This document shows positions 36,579-45,487 of a stretch of DNA of 64,000 nucleotides, piece after piece. The first letter of the stretch is position 1. The number at the start of each line of letters is the position of its first letter. The notes under the pieces are model-generated. The model saw only the letters and a list, made by a program, of their open reading frames with translations, had not been told where the DNA came from and did not search any database. The stretch is from Rhodobacteraceae bacterium Alg238-R152 (GTDB taxonomy: Bacteria; Pseudomonadota; Alphaproteobacteria; Rhodobacterales; Rhodobacteraceae). The stretch is taken from contig UNRJ01000003.1 of assembly GCA_900537125.1 (NCBI GenBank), forward strand, positions 62,001 through 126,000, written 5' to 3'. A program made the position numbers and the translations under genes.

Positions 36579-36776
36579 GGCGTCCTCACTGGCAGCTTTA
36601 GAGCGGAAGGGGCGTACCGGTATTCTTCACCGTGAAGACCACAGGGGCAAGACATAAGCCTGTGATCTAAAAGTGTTTCCGGTAGGACTCAGCTTAAGAT
36701 GTTTTTCTCAAGAGCGGTTTAGTGGCTCCGGTGGCTTGTGGTATGCACAGTTCAAACAAACCTTGAGGCCAGTTCA

Positions 36777-37829
36777 TTGCGCATTCTCAGCGTCACAACC
36801 GTGCGAAACGAAGCGCCTTATCTGTTGGAGTGGATTGCGCATCACCGCGGGGCCGGGGTGACGGATTTCTTGATTTATTCCAATGACTGTGACGACGGAA
36901 CCGATCGGATGTTGTCCCTGCTGGCGGACGCAGGTGAGGTGGTGCATGTGCCACATGTGCCTAATCCGGACAAAAGCATTCAATGGCAAGCGCTGCGCCA
37001 AGCGTGGAAGCATCCACTGCGCAAAGAGGCGGATTGGATCATGGTCACAGATGTGGACGAGTTTGTGAACATCCACATCCCCGGCCAACAGCTCTCTACC
37101 TTAATTGCCAGAGTAGGGCTGGAAACGGATGCAATTCTGTTGCCTTGGCGGCTCTTTGGCAGCAACGATCATACGGCCATTCAGGATATGCCGGTGACTG
37201 CGCAGTTCACAAAATGCATCTCGGCAGAGGCGCAATACCCGGTTGCCGCCAGTCTGTTCAAAACGTTGTTCCGCACAAACGGACCATTTAACCAATTGGG
37301 CGTGCACCGCCCCAAACAGAAAGATCCAGAAAAGGCTCGGCTGCCAAAGTTTGCAGATGGCTCTGGCAACGCGGTTCATCCGTTTTTGGCGCAAAACCCG
37401 CAGCGGTTGTCTCTTTATGATTTGGGCGTGGCGCGGGATCTGGTGGAGTTGAACCATTATGCCGTCCGATCTGCGGCGGCTTTTGTCGTGAAGAGGGATC
37501 GGGGATTGCCAAACCGTGCCACCAAAAAGGTGGACCTCGCCTATTGGGTGGAACGCAATTTCAACACCGAAGAAAACACTTCTATTTCGACAATGCGGGT
37601 GGGAACAGAGGCGGTTCTTCTGCGGTTACTGGCGTTGGACGGGGTGGCTGAGGCACATGAGATGGCGGTGCGCTGGCATCGCGATCGGTTTGATCAACTG
37701 ATCAAACAGCCAGAGGTGCAGGAGCTGATGTCCCAAATCCTATGTGCAGGTGGCAGCCAAGTCCCCTCTCGGGATTTGCAGCGCCAACTGGTAAAGTGGT
37801 ATCAACAGGCCAACAATAAAAATTCCTGA
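36777..37829 (+). CDS. Glycosyltransferase family 2-like protein (Glyco_tranf_2_4 type)
   Basis: 350 residues if started at the TTG at 36777, which has GAGG eight bases upstream; a GTG at 36738 would add 13 residues. Motifs are SVTTVRNEAPYLLEWIAHHR, NDCDDGTD, the acidic TDVDEFVN, PWRLFGSND, GVHRPK and NHYAVRS. It is clearly related to the C-terminal half of the next gene. Such proteins are common in marine alphaproteobacteria, and the acceptor is unknown. It probably acts on a surface glycan in the cytoplasm. Confidence 0.87.
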   Translation: MRILSVTTVRNEAPYLLEWIAHHRGAGVTDFLIYSNDCDDGTDRMLSLLADAGEVVHVPHVPNPDKSIQWQALRQAWKHPLRKEADWIMVTDVDEFVNIHIPGQQLSTLIARVGLETDAILLPWRLFGSNDHTAIQDMPVTAQFTKCISAEAQYPVAASLFKTLFRTNGPFNQLGVHRPKQKDPEKARLPKFADGSGNAVHPFLAQNPQRLSLYDLGVARDLVELNHYAVRSAAAFVVKRDRGLPNRATKKVDLAYWVERNFNTEENTSISTMRVGTEAVLLRLLALDGVAEAHEMAVRWHRDRFDQLIKQPEVQELMSQILCAGGSQVPSRDLQRQLVKWYQQANNKNS

Positions 37830-37870
37830 CACAAATGTGCAGGTGGGCAGAGTAACAAAAGGGCCAGAGC

Positions 37871-40135
37871 ATGGGCAAAGCGGCGTTTCACTATCGTGAA
37901 CTGACATCAACAGATGTGCCGGGCGGTAAGGTGCTGTCATGTGTGGCGCTGGAGAAAGCCAACGCACCAGAGTGCCTTGCATTTTTCAAGACGGGCCTAG
38001 CCAAAGACGATGTGAAAGCAGGCGCGGGTACCAAAATCCGCGATCGCCGTAGCGTTGGCAACGGGCTGATTTTGAAGCTGTCTCATGCCGAAAATACGCC
38101 AGCTATCGTGGTTGGTGAGGCGGAGCAGATACTTGTACCACAGCCCCAAGAGCTGGATGTGTTTGCCACACTCAACGTGATACTGGCCGTGCGCAACAGT
38201 GAGACCGCGCACTCTACGCTTCAGTGGTTACGGTATCATGCCCAATTCCACAATTTGCAAGGTGCTGTGATTTTGGACCGCGCACAGCCGGGATCGGATG
38301 AAAGCTATTTGTCGGATGTACAAGCGGGGCTTTCATCAATTAAGGGCCTGAAGCAGTTACTGATTTTGCGCGCAGATGTGCCATTGGGTGTCCCCGATCT
38401 GCCGCCTGAAGCACACCCCTACAATGCTCCTGATGCGCCTGGCAAAGATCGGATGGACATTCCTGCATCGTCGCCATGGAATTCACCTTGGGCCGAACTG
38501 CAACTGATTGAGATGATCCGCTATCGCTGGCTCAACACTGCTCGGGCCGTGGCTTTGTTGGATGTTTCCGACCTGGTGACACAGGACAAAGGTAAAGCAA
38601 CAAAAGGCCGTACCATTTTTGACATGGCAGTGAAATCTGCGTCTGGCGTCGTGCAGCTTGTCGGGCAGCATTGTTATCCGTGGCGGGTGCGCAATGATGA
38701 TGAGGTCAGCTATGGCGACCACATTTGTGTGCAATTTGATGCCTCCAAGATGCGCCGTCGCTGGGTTGTTGCGCCACAGAAAACCGGCCCAGATGTGGTC
38801 TGGCGTTTGATCCGGGTGGTGGCTGCGCGCCCGGAGCCCGACGAATGGGTGAAGTTCTACCGGTGTATGGGTCTGCGACACCCCACTGACTCGGTTGGGC
38901 ACATTGTCCCCAAAACATCGCTCATCGAGGCCCCTGAGCTGCTTAAGCTTGCGAAGAACAAATTTGATCACAAACCTATTCGCATGCCAGAAATCGAGGC
39001 GCCCAAGGTCAATCTGGCGGACAATGATGTGGCCATCATCACCTGTATGAAAAACGAAGGCCCCTTCATTCTTGAGTGGCTGGCCTATCATCGGGCCATT
39101 GGGGTCAAAGACGTGCTGGTCTACACCAACGATTGTGTCGATGGCACAGATACATTTTTGGATTTGTTGCAGGAGAAAGGCTTTGTTCAGCACCGTGACA
39201 ACCCGTTCAAAGGCACCAATCTAAAGCCGCAGCATGCCGCGCTCCAGGCCGGTGAGAAAGAAGAGATCATCAAAAAGGCCGACTGGGTGATTTCGATGGA
39301 TGTGGATGAATTTATCAACGTAAAAGTGGGTGACGGCACCTTGCCCGCCCTGTTTGAGGCCGTCGGCGACGCCAATTTGATTTCCTGCACTTGGCGCCTG
39401 TTTGGCAATTCTGATGTGCATGAATACGCGGACGAACCTCTCATGGCACAGTTCACCCGCTGTGCCCGCGAAATGACCCGCAAGCCGCATCAGGCATGGG
39501 GGTTTAAAACCCTTTATCGCAACATTGGCTTGTTTAAAAAGCTTGGTGTGCACCGACCCAAAGGGCTGAACCCGCAGCTGTGGTCAAATATCAACTGGGT
39601 CAACGGTTCGGGGCAGCCGCTTCCCAAAGATATGTATCGCAATGCGTGGCGTTCCACGAACAATACAATTGGCTATGATCTTGTGCAGCTCAACCATTAT
39701 GCGGTGCGCTCGGCTGAGAGTTTTCTTGTGAAGCGCGACCGGGGTCGGGTGAACCACGTCGACCGGGACCAAGGCATGGCTTATTGGTTTCGCATGAACA
39801 ACAATACCGAAGAGGAAACGTCGATTCAGCGCATGATCCCAGCCATGCAGGCCGAGATGGACAGGTTGCTTTCAGATCCGGAAATCGCCGAAGCCCATAC
39901 CTTTTCGGTGAATCGCCATCGGGACAAAATCGACGCGCTCAAAGAAACCCCAAACTATGCTCAATTCTATGAAGACCTCACAAGTGCGCGACAACAGCGG
40001 CTTGCCCGCCTGCATCCCCATTTTGGCGCGAACGTGTTCCTGGCCGGGCCAGAAGTCATTCCAGAATGGGTGGTAGAACGGGATTTGCCCGAAGATTTCT
40101 TCTTCACCGTAGAGAAGCAGGACACGGCACACTAA
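37871..40135 (+). CDS. Two-domain glycosyltransferase; C-terminal half paralogous to the preceding gene
   Basis: 754 residues. The C-terminal half (about 375-720) repeats the motifs of the preceding protein: ITCMKNEGPFILEWLAYHR, NDCVDGTD, MDVDEFIN, TWRLFGNSD, GVHRPKG and NHYAVRSAE. The N-terminal half (about 95-330) has the same layout but eroded motifs: ILAVRNSE with LQWLRYHA, then LLDVSDLV where the acidic motif should be. This suggests an internal duplication whose first copy has lost catalysis. A gap of 41 bases separates the two genes, which likely form one operon. Confidence 0.87.
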   Translation: MGKAAFHYRELTSTDVPGGKVLSCVALEKANAPECLAFFKTGLAKDDVKAGAGTKIRDRRSVGNGLILKLSHAENTPAIVVGEAEQILVPQPQELDVFATLNVILAVRNSETAHSTLQWLRYHAQFHNLQGAVILDRAQPGSDESYLSDVQAGLSSIKGLKQLLILRADVPLGVPDLPPEAHPYNAPDAPGKDRMDIPASSPWNSPWAELQLIEMIRYRWLNTARAVALLDVSDLVTQDKGKATKGRTIFDMAVKSASGVVQLVGQHCYPWRVRNDDEVSYGDHICVQFDASKMRRRWVVAPQKTGPDVVWRLIRVVAARPEPDEWVKFYRCMGLRHPTDSVGHIVPKTSLIEAPELLKLAKNKFDHKPIRMPEIEAPKVNLADNDVAIITCMKNEGPFILEWLAYHRAIGVKDVLVYTNDCVDGTDTFLDLLQEKGFVQHRDNPFKGTNLKPQHAALQAGEKEEIIKKADWVISMDVDEFINVKVGDGTLPALFEAVGDANLISCTWRLFGNSDVHEYADEPLMAQFTRCAREMTRKPHQAWGFKTLYRNIGLFKKLGVHRPKGLNPQLWSNINWVNGSGQPLPKDMYRNAWRSTNNTIGYDLVQLNHYAVRSAESFLVKRDRGRVNHVDRDQGMAYWFRMNNNTEEETSIQRMIPAMQAEMDRLLSDPEIAEAHTFSVNRHRDKIDALKETPNYAQFYEDLTSARQQRLARLHPHFGANVFLAGPEVIPEWVVERDLPEDFFFTVEKQDTAH

Positions 40136-40335
40136 CCAAATTGTCGTGGAGTTTTCAAAGACAGCACAGGTGTTTCGCCGTGAGCGGTTTTCATACTACG
40201 AGCAAAATTTGAGGTAATACGGCCAAACTTCCCGAAATTGCGTCCTTGTGGATTGGGGGCAACTGTACTGGATGGAACAGCAGAGTCAGAAAGGTCCAGC
40301 GTGCCGCGCGCGCAAAAATGGGGGGCTAGGTCCGC
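40136..40335. other. Convergent intergenic gap
   Basis: 200 bases lie between the glycosyltransferase stop and the regulator stop. No gene, strong hairpin or repeat is seen. Confidence 0.4.
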
Positions 40336-41352
40336 TTAGGTGTCGCGCAACGTATCGCCAAAGCTGATGGTTGGTGCGAGCGTGATCAACCCGTCCTTTT
40401 CAACGTCATTCACCCGCGCCGCAATGATTTCAGCAGCCTTGGTGCCAATTTCGCGGCGGCATGCATCCATCGTGGCCAACTGACGTGGCAGACCTTGCAG
40501 CAGTTCGACACCGTTAAACCCAGCCAGACCAATCTGCCCTGGCACATCGATACCTTTCTCCAGCAAGTAGAGCAGGCCGCCTGCGCCAATCATATCGTTG
40601 CTGTAATAGATGAAATCCACATCCGGGCTGCGTTCTAGCACGGCTTCGGTCATCTCGCGGCCTTTGGCCAATGCAGACCCACCGGAATAGAATTCGCGAT
40701 CCACAACTTCGACACCAGATTTTGCCAACACTTCGGTGAAGCCTTCAAAACGTTTGCGGGCACGGTGATCGAGCGGCATCTTGGTGCCAAGGAAGGCAAT
40801 TTTTCTATACCCGGCCTTTAGGATTGCCGCTGCCATTTCACGGCCAGCACGGCGGTGCGAAATGCCCACCATGGCGTCTACAGGGTCCCCATCGGCATCC
40901 ATGATCTCAACCACTGGAATGCCACTGGCGTGCAACATCGCGCGAGCTGCCTCAGTGTGTTCAAGTCCTGCAATGATCACACCAGAAGGCCGCCAAGACA
41001 GCATTTCGTAGAGTACTTTCTCTTCTTTTTCAGGGAGGTAGTCAGTCACACCAACAACTGGCTGTAGCTCGGTGTCTTCCAATACCTGACTGATCCCGCT
41101 CAAAACCTCAGGGAACACCATGTTAGAGAGGGACGGGATAATCACAGCAACCAGATTGACGCGCTGACTGGCCAAGGCGCCGGCAATCTTGTTGGGCACA
41201 TACCCCAACTCTTTGGCCGCTGTCAGAACCTTGTCACGCGTGGCGGCGGACACGTCCCCACGGTTGCGCAACACGCGGCTGACCGTCATCTCGGACACCC
41301 CCGAAGCTTCTGAAACGTCACGAAGGGTCAAGGAACGGTTTTTCTGAGTCAC
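40336..41352 (-). CDS. LacI family transcriptional regulator
   Basis: 338 residues from a GTG with GGGAAG seven bases upstream. The N-terminal helix-turn-helix reads LRDVSEASGVSEMTVSRVLR, followed by the hinge region (LGYVPNKIAGALAS) and a periplasmic-binding-protein-like ligand domain. The type resembles GntR-like gluconate regulators of the family. It stands alone with no adjoining sugar operon, so its targets are unknown. Confidence 0.92.
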   Translation of the reverse strand: MTQKNRSLTLRDVSEASGVSEMTVSRVLRNRGDVSAATRDKVLTAAKELGYVPNKIAGALASQRVNLVAVIIPSLSNMVFPEVLSGISQVLEDTELQPVVGVTDYLPEKEEKVLYEMLSWRPSGVIIAGLEHTEAARAMLHASGIPVVEIMDADGDPVDAMVGISHRRAGREMAAAILKAGYRKIAFLGTKMPLDHRARKRFEGFTEVLAKSGVEVVDREFYSGGSALAKGREMTEAVLERSPDVDFIYYSNDMIGAGGLLYLLEKGIDVPGQIGLAGFNGVELLQGLPRQLATMDACRREIGTKAAEIIAARVNDVEKDGLITLAPTISFGDTLRDT

Positions 41353-41452
41353 TGATATTCTTCCCGATAAGACTATTGGAATGTTACCGCGATCAGTTGC
41401 GCGGGTTCAAGCATTCGCTGCTTACGTAAGTGCGTACAGTTAACGGATCCGT

Positions 41453-43006
41453 CTACATGTTTGCTGAAATTGCAAAGCTCTCCACTGGCTCCTTCACGTT
41501 GTGCAAGGAGACCGGCCCCAGAGGCTTGCTGTCCGGCGCATGTTGGGCCACACGACCAGAGGCTACAATGCGGTGTCCCACGGTTTTGCCATAGTCCCCC
41601 AAACGCGCAGCGATATTGGCGGGGCGGCCAATTACCGTGAAGTCCAGCCGTTCTTGGGAACCAACATTGCCATAGGTGACTTGCCCATAGCAGATACCAA
41701 TTGAGCATTCGCAACAGTGGGTGGGATCGTCCTCACGCAACAGGGCGAGCTTTGCAACGATCTCACGTGCCGCTTGGAGTGCTTCAGCACCCGCATCTGT
41801 TCCGTCTTCGGTGTCCGGAAACACAGCCAAAACAGCGTCGCCAATGAATTTCAACACTTCCCCACCATGCGCATGCACAATCGAGGAGGCCGTATCAAAA
41901 AAGGCGTTGAGCAGATCAATGTAGGCTTTGCGGCCAAGTTCCTCTTCCAAACGAGTGGAGCCTCGCAGATCGCAGAACATGATTGCCGCGTCGATGTCAT
42001 CTCCGTCACCGCGCCGAATTTCACCGCCCAAAACCCGTGCGCCTGTGCGCCGTCCCACATAGGTTTCCAATAGGGATTGAGCGTTTTCTTTTTGCGTAAA
42101 CACTTCGAAGAAGCGGCTGATCACGCTGGAGACTTCAAAGATCAGTCCCAAATTGGCGGTGGTGAACCCATCGGGATGGTCACTGGTCAAGGTAAACACG
42201 TTGATTTGACCATCAGAGAAAAACAAAGGCATGGCGACATAGTCTGTCGCGCCTTCCTCTTTTAGTTCCTGCATAAACGGGAACTGCATGTCTTTGCTCT
42301 CACATTCCAGCTTCTGACGTACACCACCAAGACCTTTAGACACGTAACTCAACGGACTGTTTTGGAACGCCGGGTGATCATACAGCTCGTAGGAGGGCGC
42401 AAAGGTTGTGATTTCATCTTCATCCCGTTTCCAGATGTAGTTCTTGCCAGCAATCAGTGGATGCAAAGACCAGATCATCGCGCTGACGCGGGACACGGCG
42501 ATACCATGCTCAAGCATCTTTTTGCCAAGCGCGCCAAGGAAATCTTCGGGTGTTTTTTCAAATGCCGCCCCACGCATCAACCAATCCACCAAGGGGCCAG
42601 TGATATTGCCATCCGCCACCGGGTCCAGCTCAACACCACCTAGGTCATAGTTGACCCCTGCCGCAGGCATAAAAGCGATGTGGCCGTTAATGCCCCGGCT
42701 TTCGGGCATGGCGTCGTCATAAGACCAAACGCCATTTGATATGGTGTCGTCGTCCAGTAAGAGATCGCAATAGCGGGCGGTGCCTTTGAAAGGACAAAAC
42801 GTCTTTAGATCTGTTTGCTCGGACAGCGGTGCCGTTACGTCTTCTTTGGGAATGTAGATTTGCGGTGTCAGGCGGGTTTCATACATGACTTTGGCATTGG
42901 TGCTTTGCGCCAAAATCTGTCCATTGCGCAGCACACGCACCGTGGACTTGATAGGTTTGATCTCGATCCCATAGCCCGCATTGGTGCCAAAACGTGAACC
43001 TTCCAT
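41453..43006 (-). CDS. DUF427 - class III nucleotidyl cyclase fusion
   Basis: 517 residues. Residues about 20-115 match DUF427 (YIPKEDV, FCPFKGTARYCDL, NGVWSYDDAMPE, NGHIAFMP). Residues about 155-300 form a GAF-like region. The C-terminal cyclase domain has MFCDLRGSTRLEEE, FIGDAVLAVF and TVIGRPANIAARL, which hold the metal-binding aspartates and the Asn/Arg of class III adenylate cyclases. It probably makes cAMP in response to an unknown ligand. AAGGA lies eight bases before the ATG. Confidence 0.88.
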   Translation of the reverse strand: MEGSRFGTNAGYGIEIKPIKSTVRVLRNGQILAQSTNAKVMYETRLTPQIYIPKEDVTAPLSEQTDLKTFCPFKGTARYCDLLLDDDTISNGVWSYDDAMPESRGINGHIAFMPAAGVNYDLGGVELDPVADGNITGPLVDWLMRGAAFEKTPEDFLGALGKKMLEHGIAVSRVSAMIWSLHPLIAGKNYIWKRDEDEITTFAPSYELYDHPAFQNSPLSYVSKGLGGVRQKLECESKDMQFPFMQELKEEGATDYVAMPLFFSDGQINVFTLTSDHPDGFTTANLGLIFEVSSVISRFFEVFTQKENAQSLLETYVGRRTGARVLGGEIRRGDGDDIDAAIMFCDLRGSTRLEEELGRKAYIDLLNAFFDTASSIVHAHGGEVLKFIGDAVLAVFPDTEDGTDAGAEALQAAREIVAKLALLREDDPTHCCECSIGICYGQVTYGNVGSQERLDFTVIGRPANIAARLGDYGKTVGHRIVASGRVAQHAPDSKPLGPVSLHNVKEPVESFAISANM

Positions 43007-43107
43007 GCCCAGATCCTTCCCTGATCGTCACCTTCTCACGCAGTCTCCCCTATGTGGGGAGTGAACAAAAGGCAAACAAGAGGCAGCAGGTCACATCAAG
43101 CAAACGT

Positions 43108-43127
43108 GTGCTCTGCTATCAGAGCAC
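43108..43127 (-). terminator. Perfect hairpin at the end of the membrane winged-helix gene
   Basis: GTGCTCTG and CAGAGCAC pair perfectly around a 4-base loop that contains part of the TGA stop codon of the leftward gene. The following U-run is weak, so this is a likely 3' stem or weak terminator before the cyclase gene. Confidence 0.5.
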
Positions 43128-43823
43128 TTCTATCACATCTTTGTCGATGGAGAGCACATAGCCTTTGCGGGCGATGTTTTTGACCAGAAGTTGGCTGACC
43201 ATCTGGTTGCCCAATGAGTCGCGTAGCCGTTTGATGCGTGTCGCCCCAGCGGCTTCATCGCAATCCGTGGCGGGCCTTCCGGAGATCACGCTTTCCAGTT
43301 CCACGCCGGACAAAACGTCGTCATCCATGCGCGCTTCCGCCAAAACGGAGAGTGTTTCCATCGCGGCGTCAGTCAACTTGAAGCCCATCTCATTGAGGTA
43401 GGCGGTTTTCTCTTCGCGGCTGACAATCAAAGAAGTCACTTGAATACCTGAACGCTCAATTTGCGCCATACGGCGGTTCATCGAGATCAGACCCACAAGG
43501 AACACCAAGGCGGCAATCATCATGCCGGTGGCAAACACCAACAACACCAAGATGACCGTGCGGTAGCTTGCTAATGTGTCAGCGAAGGCTGTGCCAGATT
43601 GTGCGAGGATTTCCAGCAGCTTAATCTCTGCTTGTCCTGTCAGCGTGTCATTGGTCAGGAACAGTTGTTCCACACGTGTGTTAAATGCATTGGCGTCCGG
43701 GAGCGTCAAAAGAAGCCATGCGGCACAGGCCAAAAGGATCAGGACAATTGCCCCAATCCCCAATGCCACGATCCGCCCACCGCTGCGCCGCGTTTCAATA
43801 ACGGAGGTAGAATTGTCCTGCAC
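43119..43823 (-). CDS. Two-helix membrane protein with C-terminal winged-helix-like domain
   Basis: 234 residues from a GTG at 43823, with AAGGA five bases upstream; a TTG at 43856 is an alternative. Two membrane helices (about 20-40 and 88-112 from this start) enclose a loop of about 50 residues that should be periplasmic. The remaining C-terminal part is cytoplasmic and ends with TRIKRLRDSLG...NIARKGYVLS, which resembles the DNA-contacting end of OmpR/PhoB winged-helix domains. It may be a membrane-tethered regulator of reversed topology compared with ToxR. No named family is recognised with certainty. Confidence 0.72.
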   Translation of the reverse strand: MQDNSTSVIETRRSGGRIVALGIGAIVLILLACAAWLLLTLPDANAFNTRVEQLFLTNDTLTGQAEIKLLEILAQSGTAFADTLASYRTVILVLLVFATGMMIAALVFLVGLISMNRRMAQIERSGIQVTSLIVSREEKTAYLNEMGFKLTDAAMETLSVLAEARMDDDVLSGVELESVISGRPATDCDEAAGATRIKRLRDSLGNQMVSQLLVKNIARKGYVLSIDKDVIEVL

Positions 43824-44097
43824 TGTCTTCCTTTCCGGAGAGTTTTGAGGCGTCAAACACCGAGAGCACGTTTAACAAGGTCCATCCGTCTTTCCCAATG
43901 CGGGCGGCAACTTCTTGCTTTGCGGATCCGGCATCACAGCCGTTTTTGAGGTCAATCACACCGTAATGCAGACGCAACGGGGTGTCCTTTTTGGCTTTGT
44001 AATCGGCGTAACACTCGGCGGCGAGCGCCGTATTGGGGGCTGCGAGAGCGGCAACCAGTGCACCGATACAGAGGCTGTATGTCATGAGCTGTTTCAT
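43795..44097 (-). CDS. Small secreted protein of unknown function
   Basis: 100 residues with a clear signal peptide (YSLCIGALVAALAAPNTALAA, cleaved before ECYADYK). The mature part is about 73 residues with two cysteines (in ECYADY and NGCDAG). Its 3' end overlaps the start of the membrane winged-helix gene by 29 bases, so the pair is likely co-transcribed and may work together, for example as a periplasmic ligand. No family is recognised. The ribosome site is weak. Confidence 0.72.
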   Translation of the reverse strand: MKQLMTYSLCIGALVAALAAPNTALAAECYADYKAKKDTPLRLHYGVIDLKNGCDAGSAKQEVAARIGKDGWTLLNVLSVFDASKLSGKEDSAGQFYLRY

Positions 44098-44265
44098 GAG
44101 ACGATCTTGACGCAAATCGCGCCTGTTATTCAATAACCAAGTTGGTTTGTGTCCCTGATATCTCATAACAAGGTGCTGATATTGTGAGATTTTTGGGAAA
44201 TCGGCGAAAACGAATGAGCAAACCGGCGCACAGCCCGGGCAACATTCCAAAAACAGGATATCGCC
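44098..44265. promoter_or_regulatory. Divergent intergenic region
   Basis: 168 bases between the small secreted protein gene and the rightward Lys/Pro-rich protein gene. AGGA seven bases before 44266 serves the latter. No operator is obvious. Confidence 0.35.
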
Positions 44266-44724
44266 ATGACTTCCAAATCGTTTATCGCCTCCGTACTGAG
44301 CATCGCCATCATACTGACCGGCGCGACAGCACCGCGCGCCAACGCCATGGATGAAGATGCCATCGCTGCTCTGCTGTTTGGCGTGACCGCGCTGGCCGTG
44401 ATCGGAGCCGCCGTGGCAGACCATAAGAAATCCGACCCGGCACCGGTGGTATCCAAGCCGGTACCAAAGCCCAAACCCAAAAAGAGCCACAAGCCCAAGA
44501 AGAAGCACAAAGCCTGGCTGCCAAGCCATTGCGCCAAACGGTTTGAAACCCCAAAAGGCCGCATCATCCAGGGCTACAGCCAGCGCTGCCTGTTCCGCGC
44601 GCAATACCCGGCCTACCGTCTGCCGGAGAAATGCTACTTCAAGCGCAAAGGTGCCAATGGCCGGATCGCTGGCTACAGAAGCCAATGCCTGAGTAAGAAC
44701 GGCTACAAAGTGGTTTGGCGCTGA
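44266..44724 (+). CDS. Exported lysine/proline-rich small protein of unknown function
   Basis: 152 residues. A signal peptide (IASVLSIAIILTGATAPRANA) is followed by a short hydrophobic segment (LLFGVTALAVIGAAVA) that may hold it in the membrane. A Lys/Pro linker (KPVPKPKPKKSHKPKKKHK) leads to a C-terminal domain with four cysteines (SHCAKR, QRCLFR, EKCYFK, SQCLSK), which could form two disulfides. A basic linker suggests contact with peptidoglycan or anionic polymer; this is inference. Confidence 0.78.
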   Translation: MTSKSFIASVLSIAIILTGATAPRANAMDEDAIAALLFGVTALAVIGAAVADHKKSDPAPVVSKPVPKPKPKKSHKPKKKHKAWLPSHCAKRFETPKGRIIQGYSQRCLFRAQYPAYRLPEKCYFKRKGANGRIAGYRSQCLSKNGYKVVWR

Positions 44725-44776
44725 CCTGATCCCCACCATCGAGCGGAGTGCAAGCCGACAGTAAGATCGGCAACTG

Positions 44777-44809
44777 GCCGGGCAGACGAGGGGCTGCCCG
44801 GCTTTTTTC
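44777..44809 (+). terminator. Rho-independent terminator
   Basis: GCCGGGCAG and CTGCCCGGC form a 9-bp stem around an 8-base loop, followed by TTTTTTCTT. It ends the transcript of the small exported protein, before rnhB. Confidence 0.9.
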
Positions 44810-44845
44810 TTGCGCATAGGTCTCTGAGGTGGTTCTCAAGGTGGC

Positions 44846-45481
44846 ATGACAAAAGAGAAAACTGCCCCCGATTTTTCGCTAGAAGAAACTGCCTTTGCCC
44901 GTGGCTTTACACGTGTAGCCGGTGTTGACGAAGTGGGGCGTGGTCCCTTGGCTGGGCCGGTGACCGCGGCGGCGGTGGTGCTGGATCCCAACAACATCCC
45001 TGACGGCCTCAACGACTCCAAAAAGCTGACCGCAAAACGGCGCGAGGCACTGACCAAGGAGATCCTAAAGGTCGCGGATGTCTGCATTGCGCATTGCACA
45101 GTCGAAGAGATCGACGAGCACAACATCCTTCGCGCCAGCCACATCGCCATGGAGCGGGCGGTGGCGGGGCTGACTTCGGCCCCGGATCACCTGCTGATTG
45201 ACGGCAACTTGATCCCCCTTGGGTTGCGCGGGAATTCCGAAGCCATCGTAAAAGGGGATGCGCGCTCACTCTCGATTTCCGCCGCATCTATCGTTGCCAA
45301 AACCGCGCGTGACAGCATCATGATGGATTTGGCGCAACAGTTCCCTGGTTACGGATGGGAAACAAACGCCGGATACCCGTCCAAAAGGCACAGAGAGGCC
45401 TTGGTCGAACTGGGCGTGACCCCACATCATAGGCGTTCGTTTAAGCCTGTGCACAATATCTTGTATCAAGCGAAAAACTAA
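44846..45481 (+). CDS. rnhB: Ribonuclease HII
   Basis: 211 residues. The RNase HII signature GVDEVGRGPLAGPV contains the catalytic Asp-Glu pair; further acidic residues lie in LIDGN and the KGDARSLSISAASIVAK segment. It removes RNA from RNA/DNA hybrids and single ribonucleotides from DNA. It sits directly upstream of the methyltransferase gene, an arrangement seen in other Rhodobacteraceae. Confidence 0.95.
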   Translation: MTKEKTAPDFSLEETAFARGFTRVAGVDEVGRGPLAGPVTAAAVVLDPNNIPDGLNDSKKLTAKRREALTKEILKVADVCIAHCTVEEIDEHNILRASHIAMERAVAGLTSAPDHLLIDGNLIPLGLRGNSEAIVKGDARSLSISAASIVAKTARDSIMMDLAQQFPGYGWETNAGYPSKRHREALVELGVTPHHRRSFKPVHNILYQAKN

Positions 45482-45487
45482 CTCTCT

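Noticed and set aside
43045-43061. Hairpin CTCCCC-TATGT-GGGGAG upstream of the DUF427 cyclase
   Set aside because: A 6-bp stem without a U-run is too weak to call a terminator or operator.
43795-44817. 340-residue frame reading through 44817 to 43795
   Set aside because: Only its last 100 residues have a signal peptide and gene-like composition; the rest is antisense to the Lys/Pro-rich protein gene.
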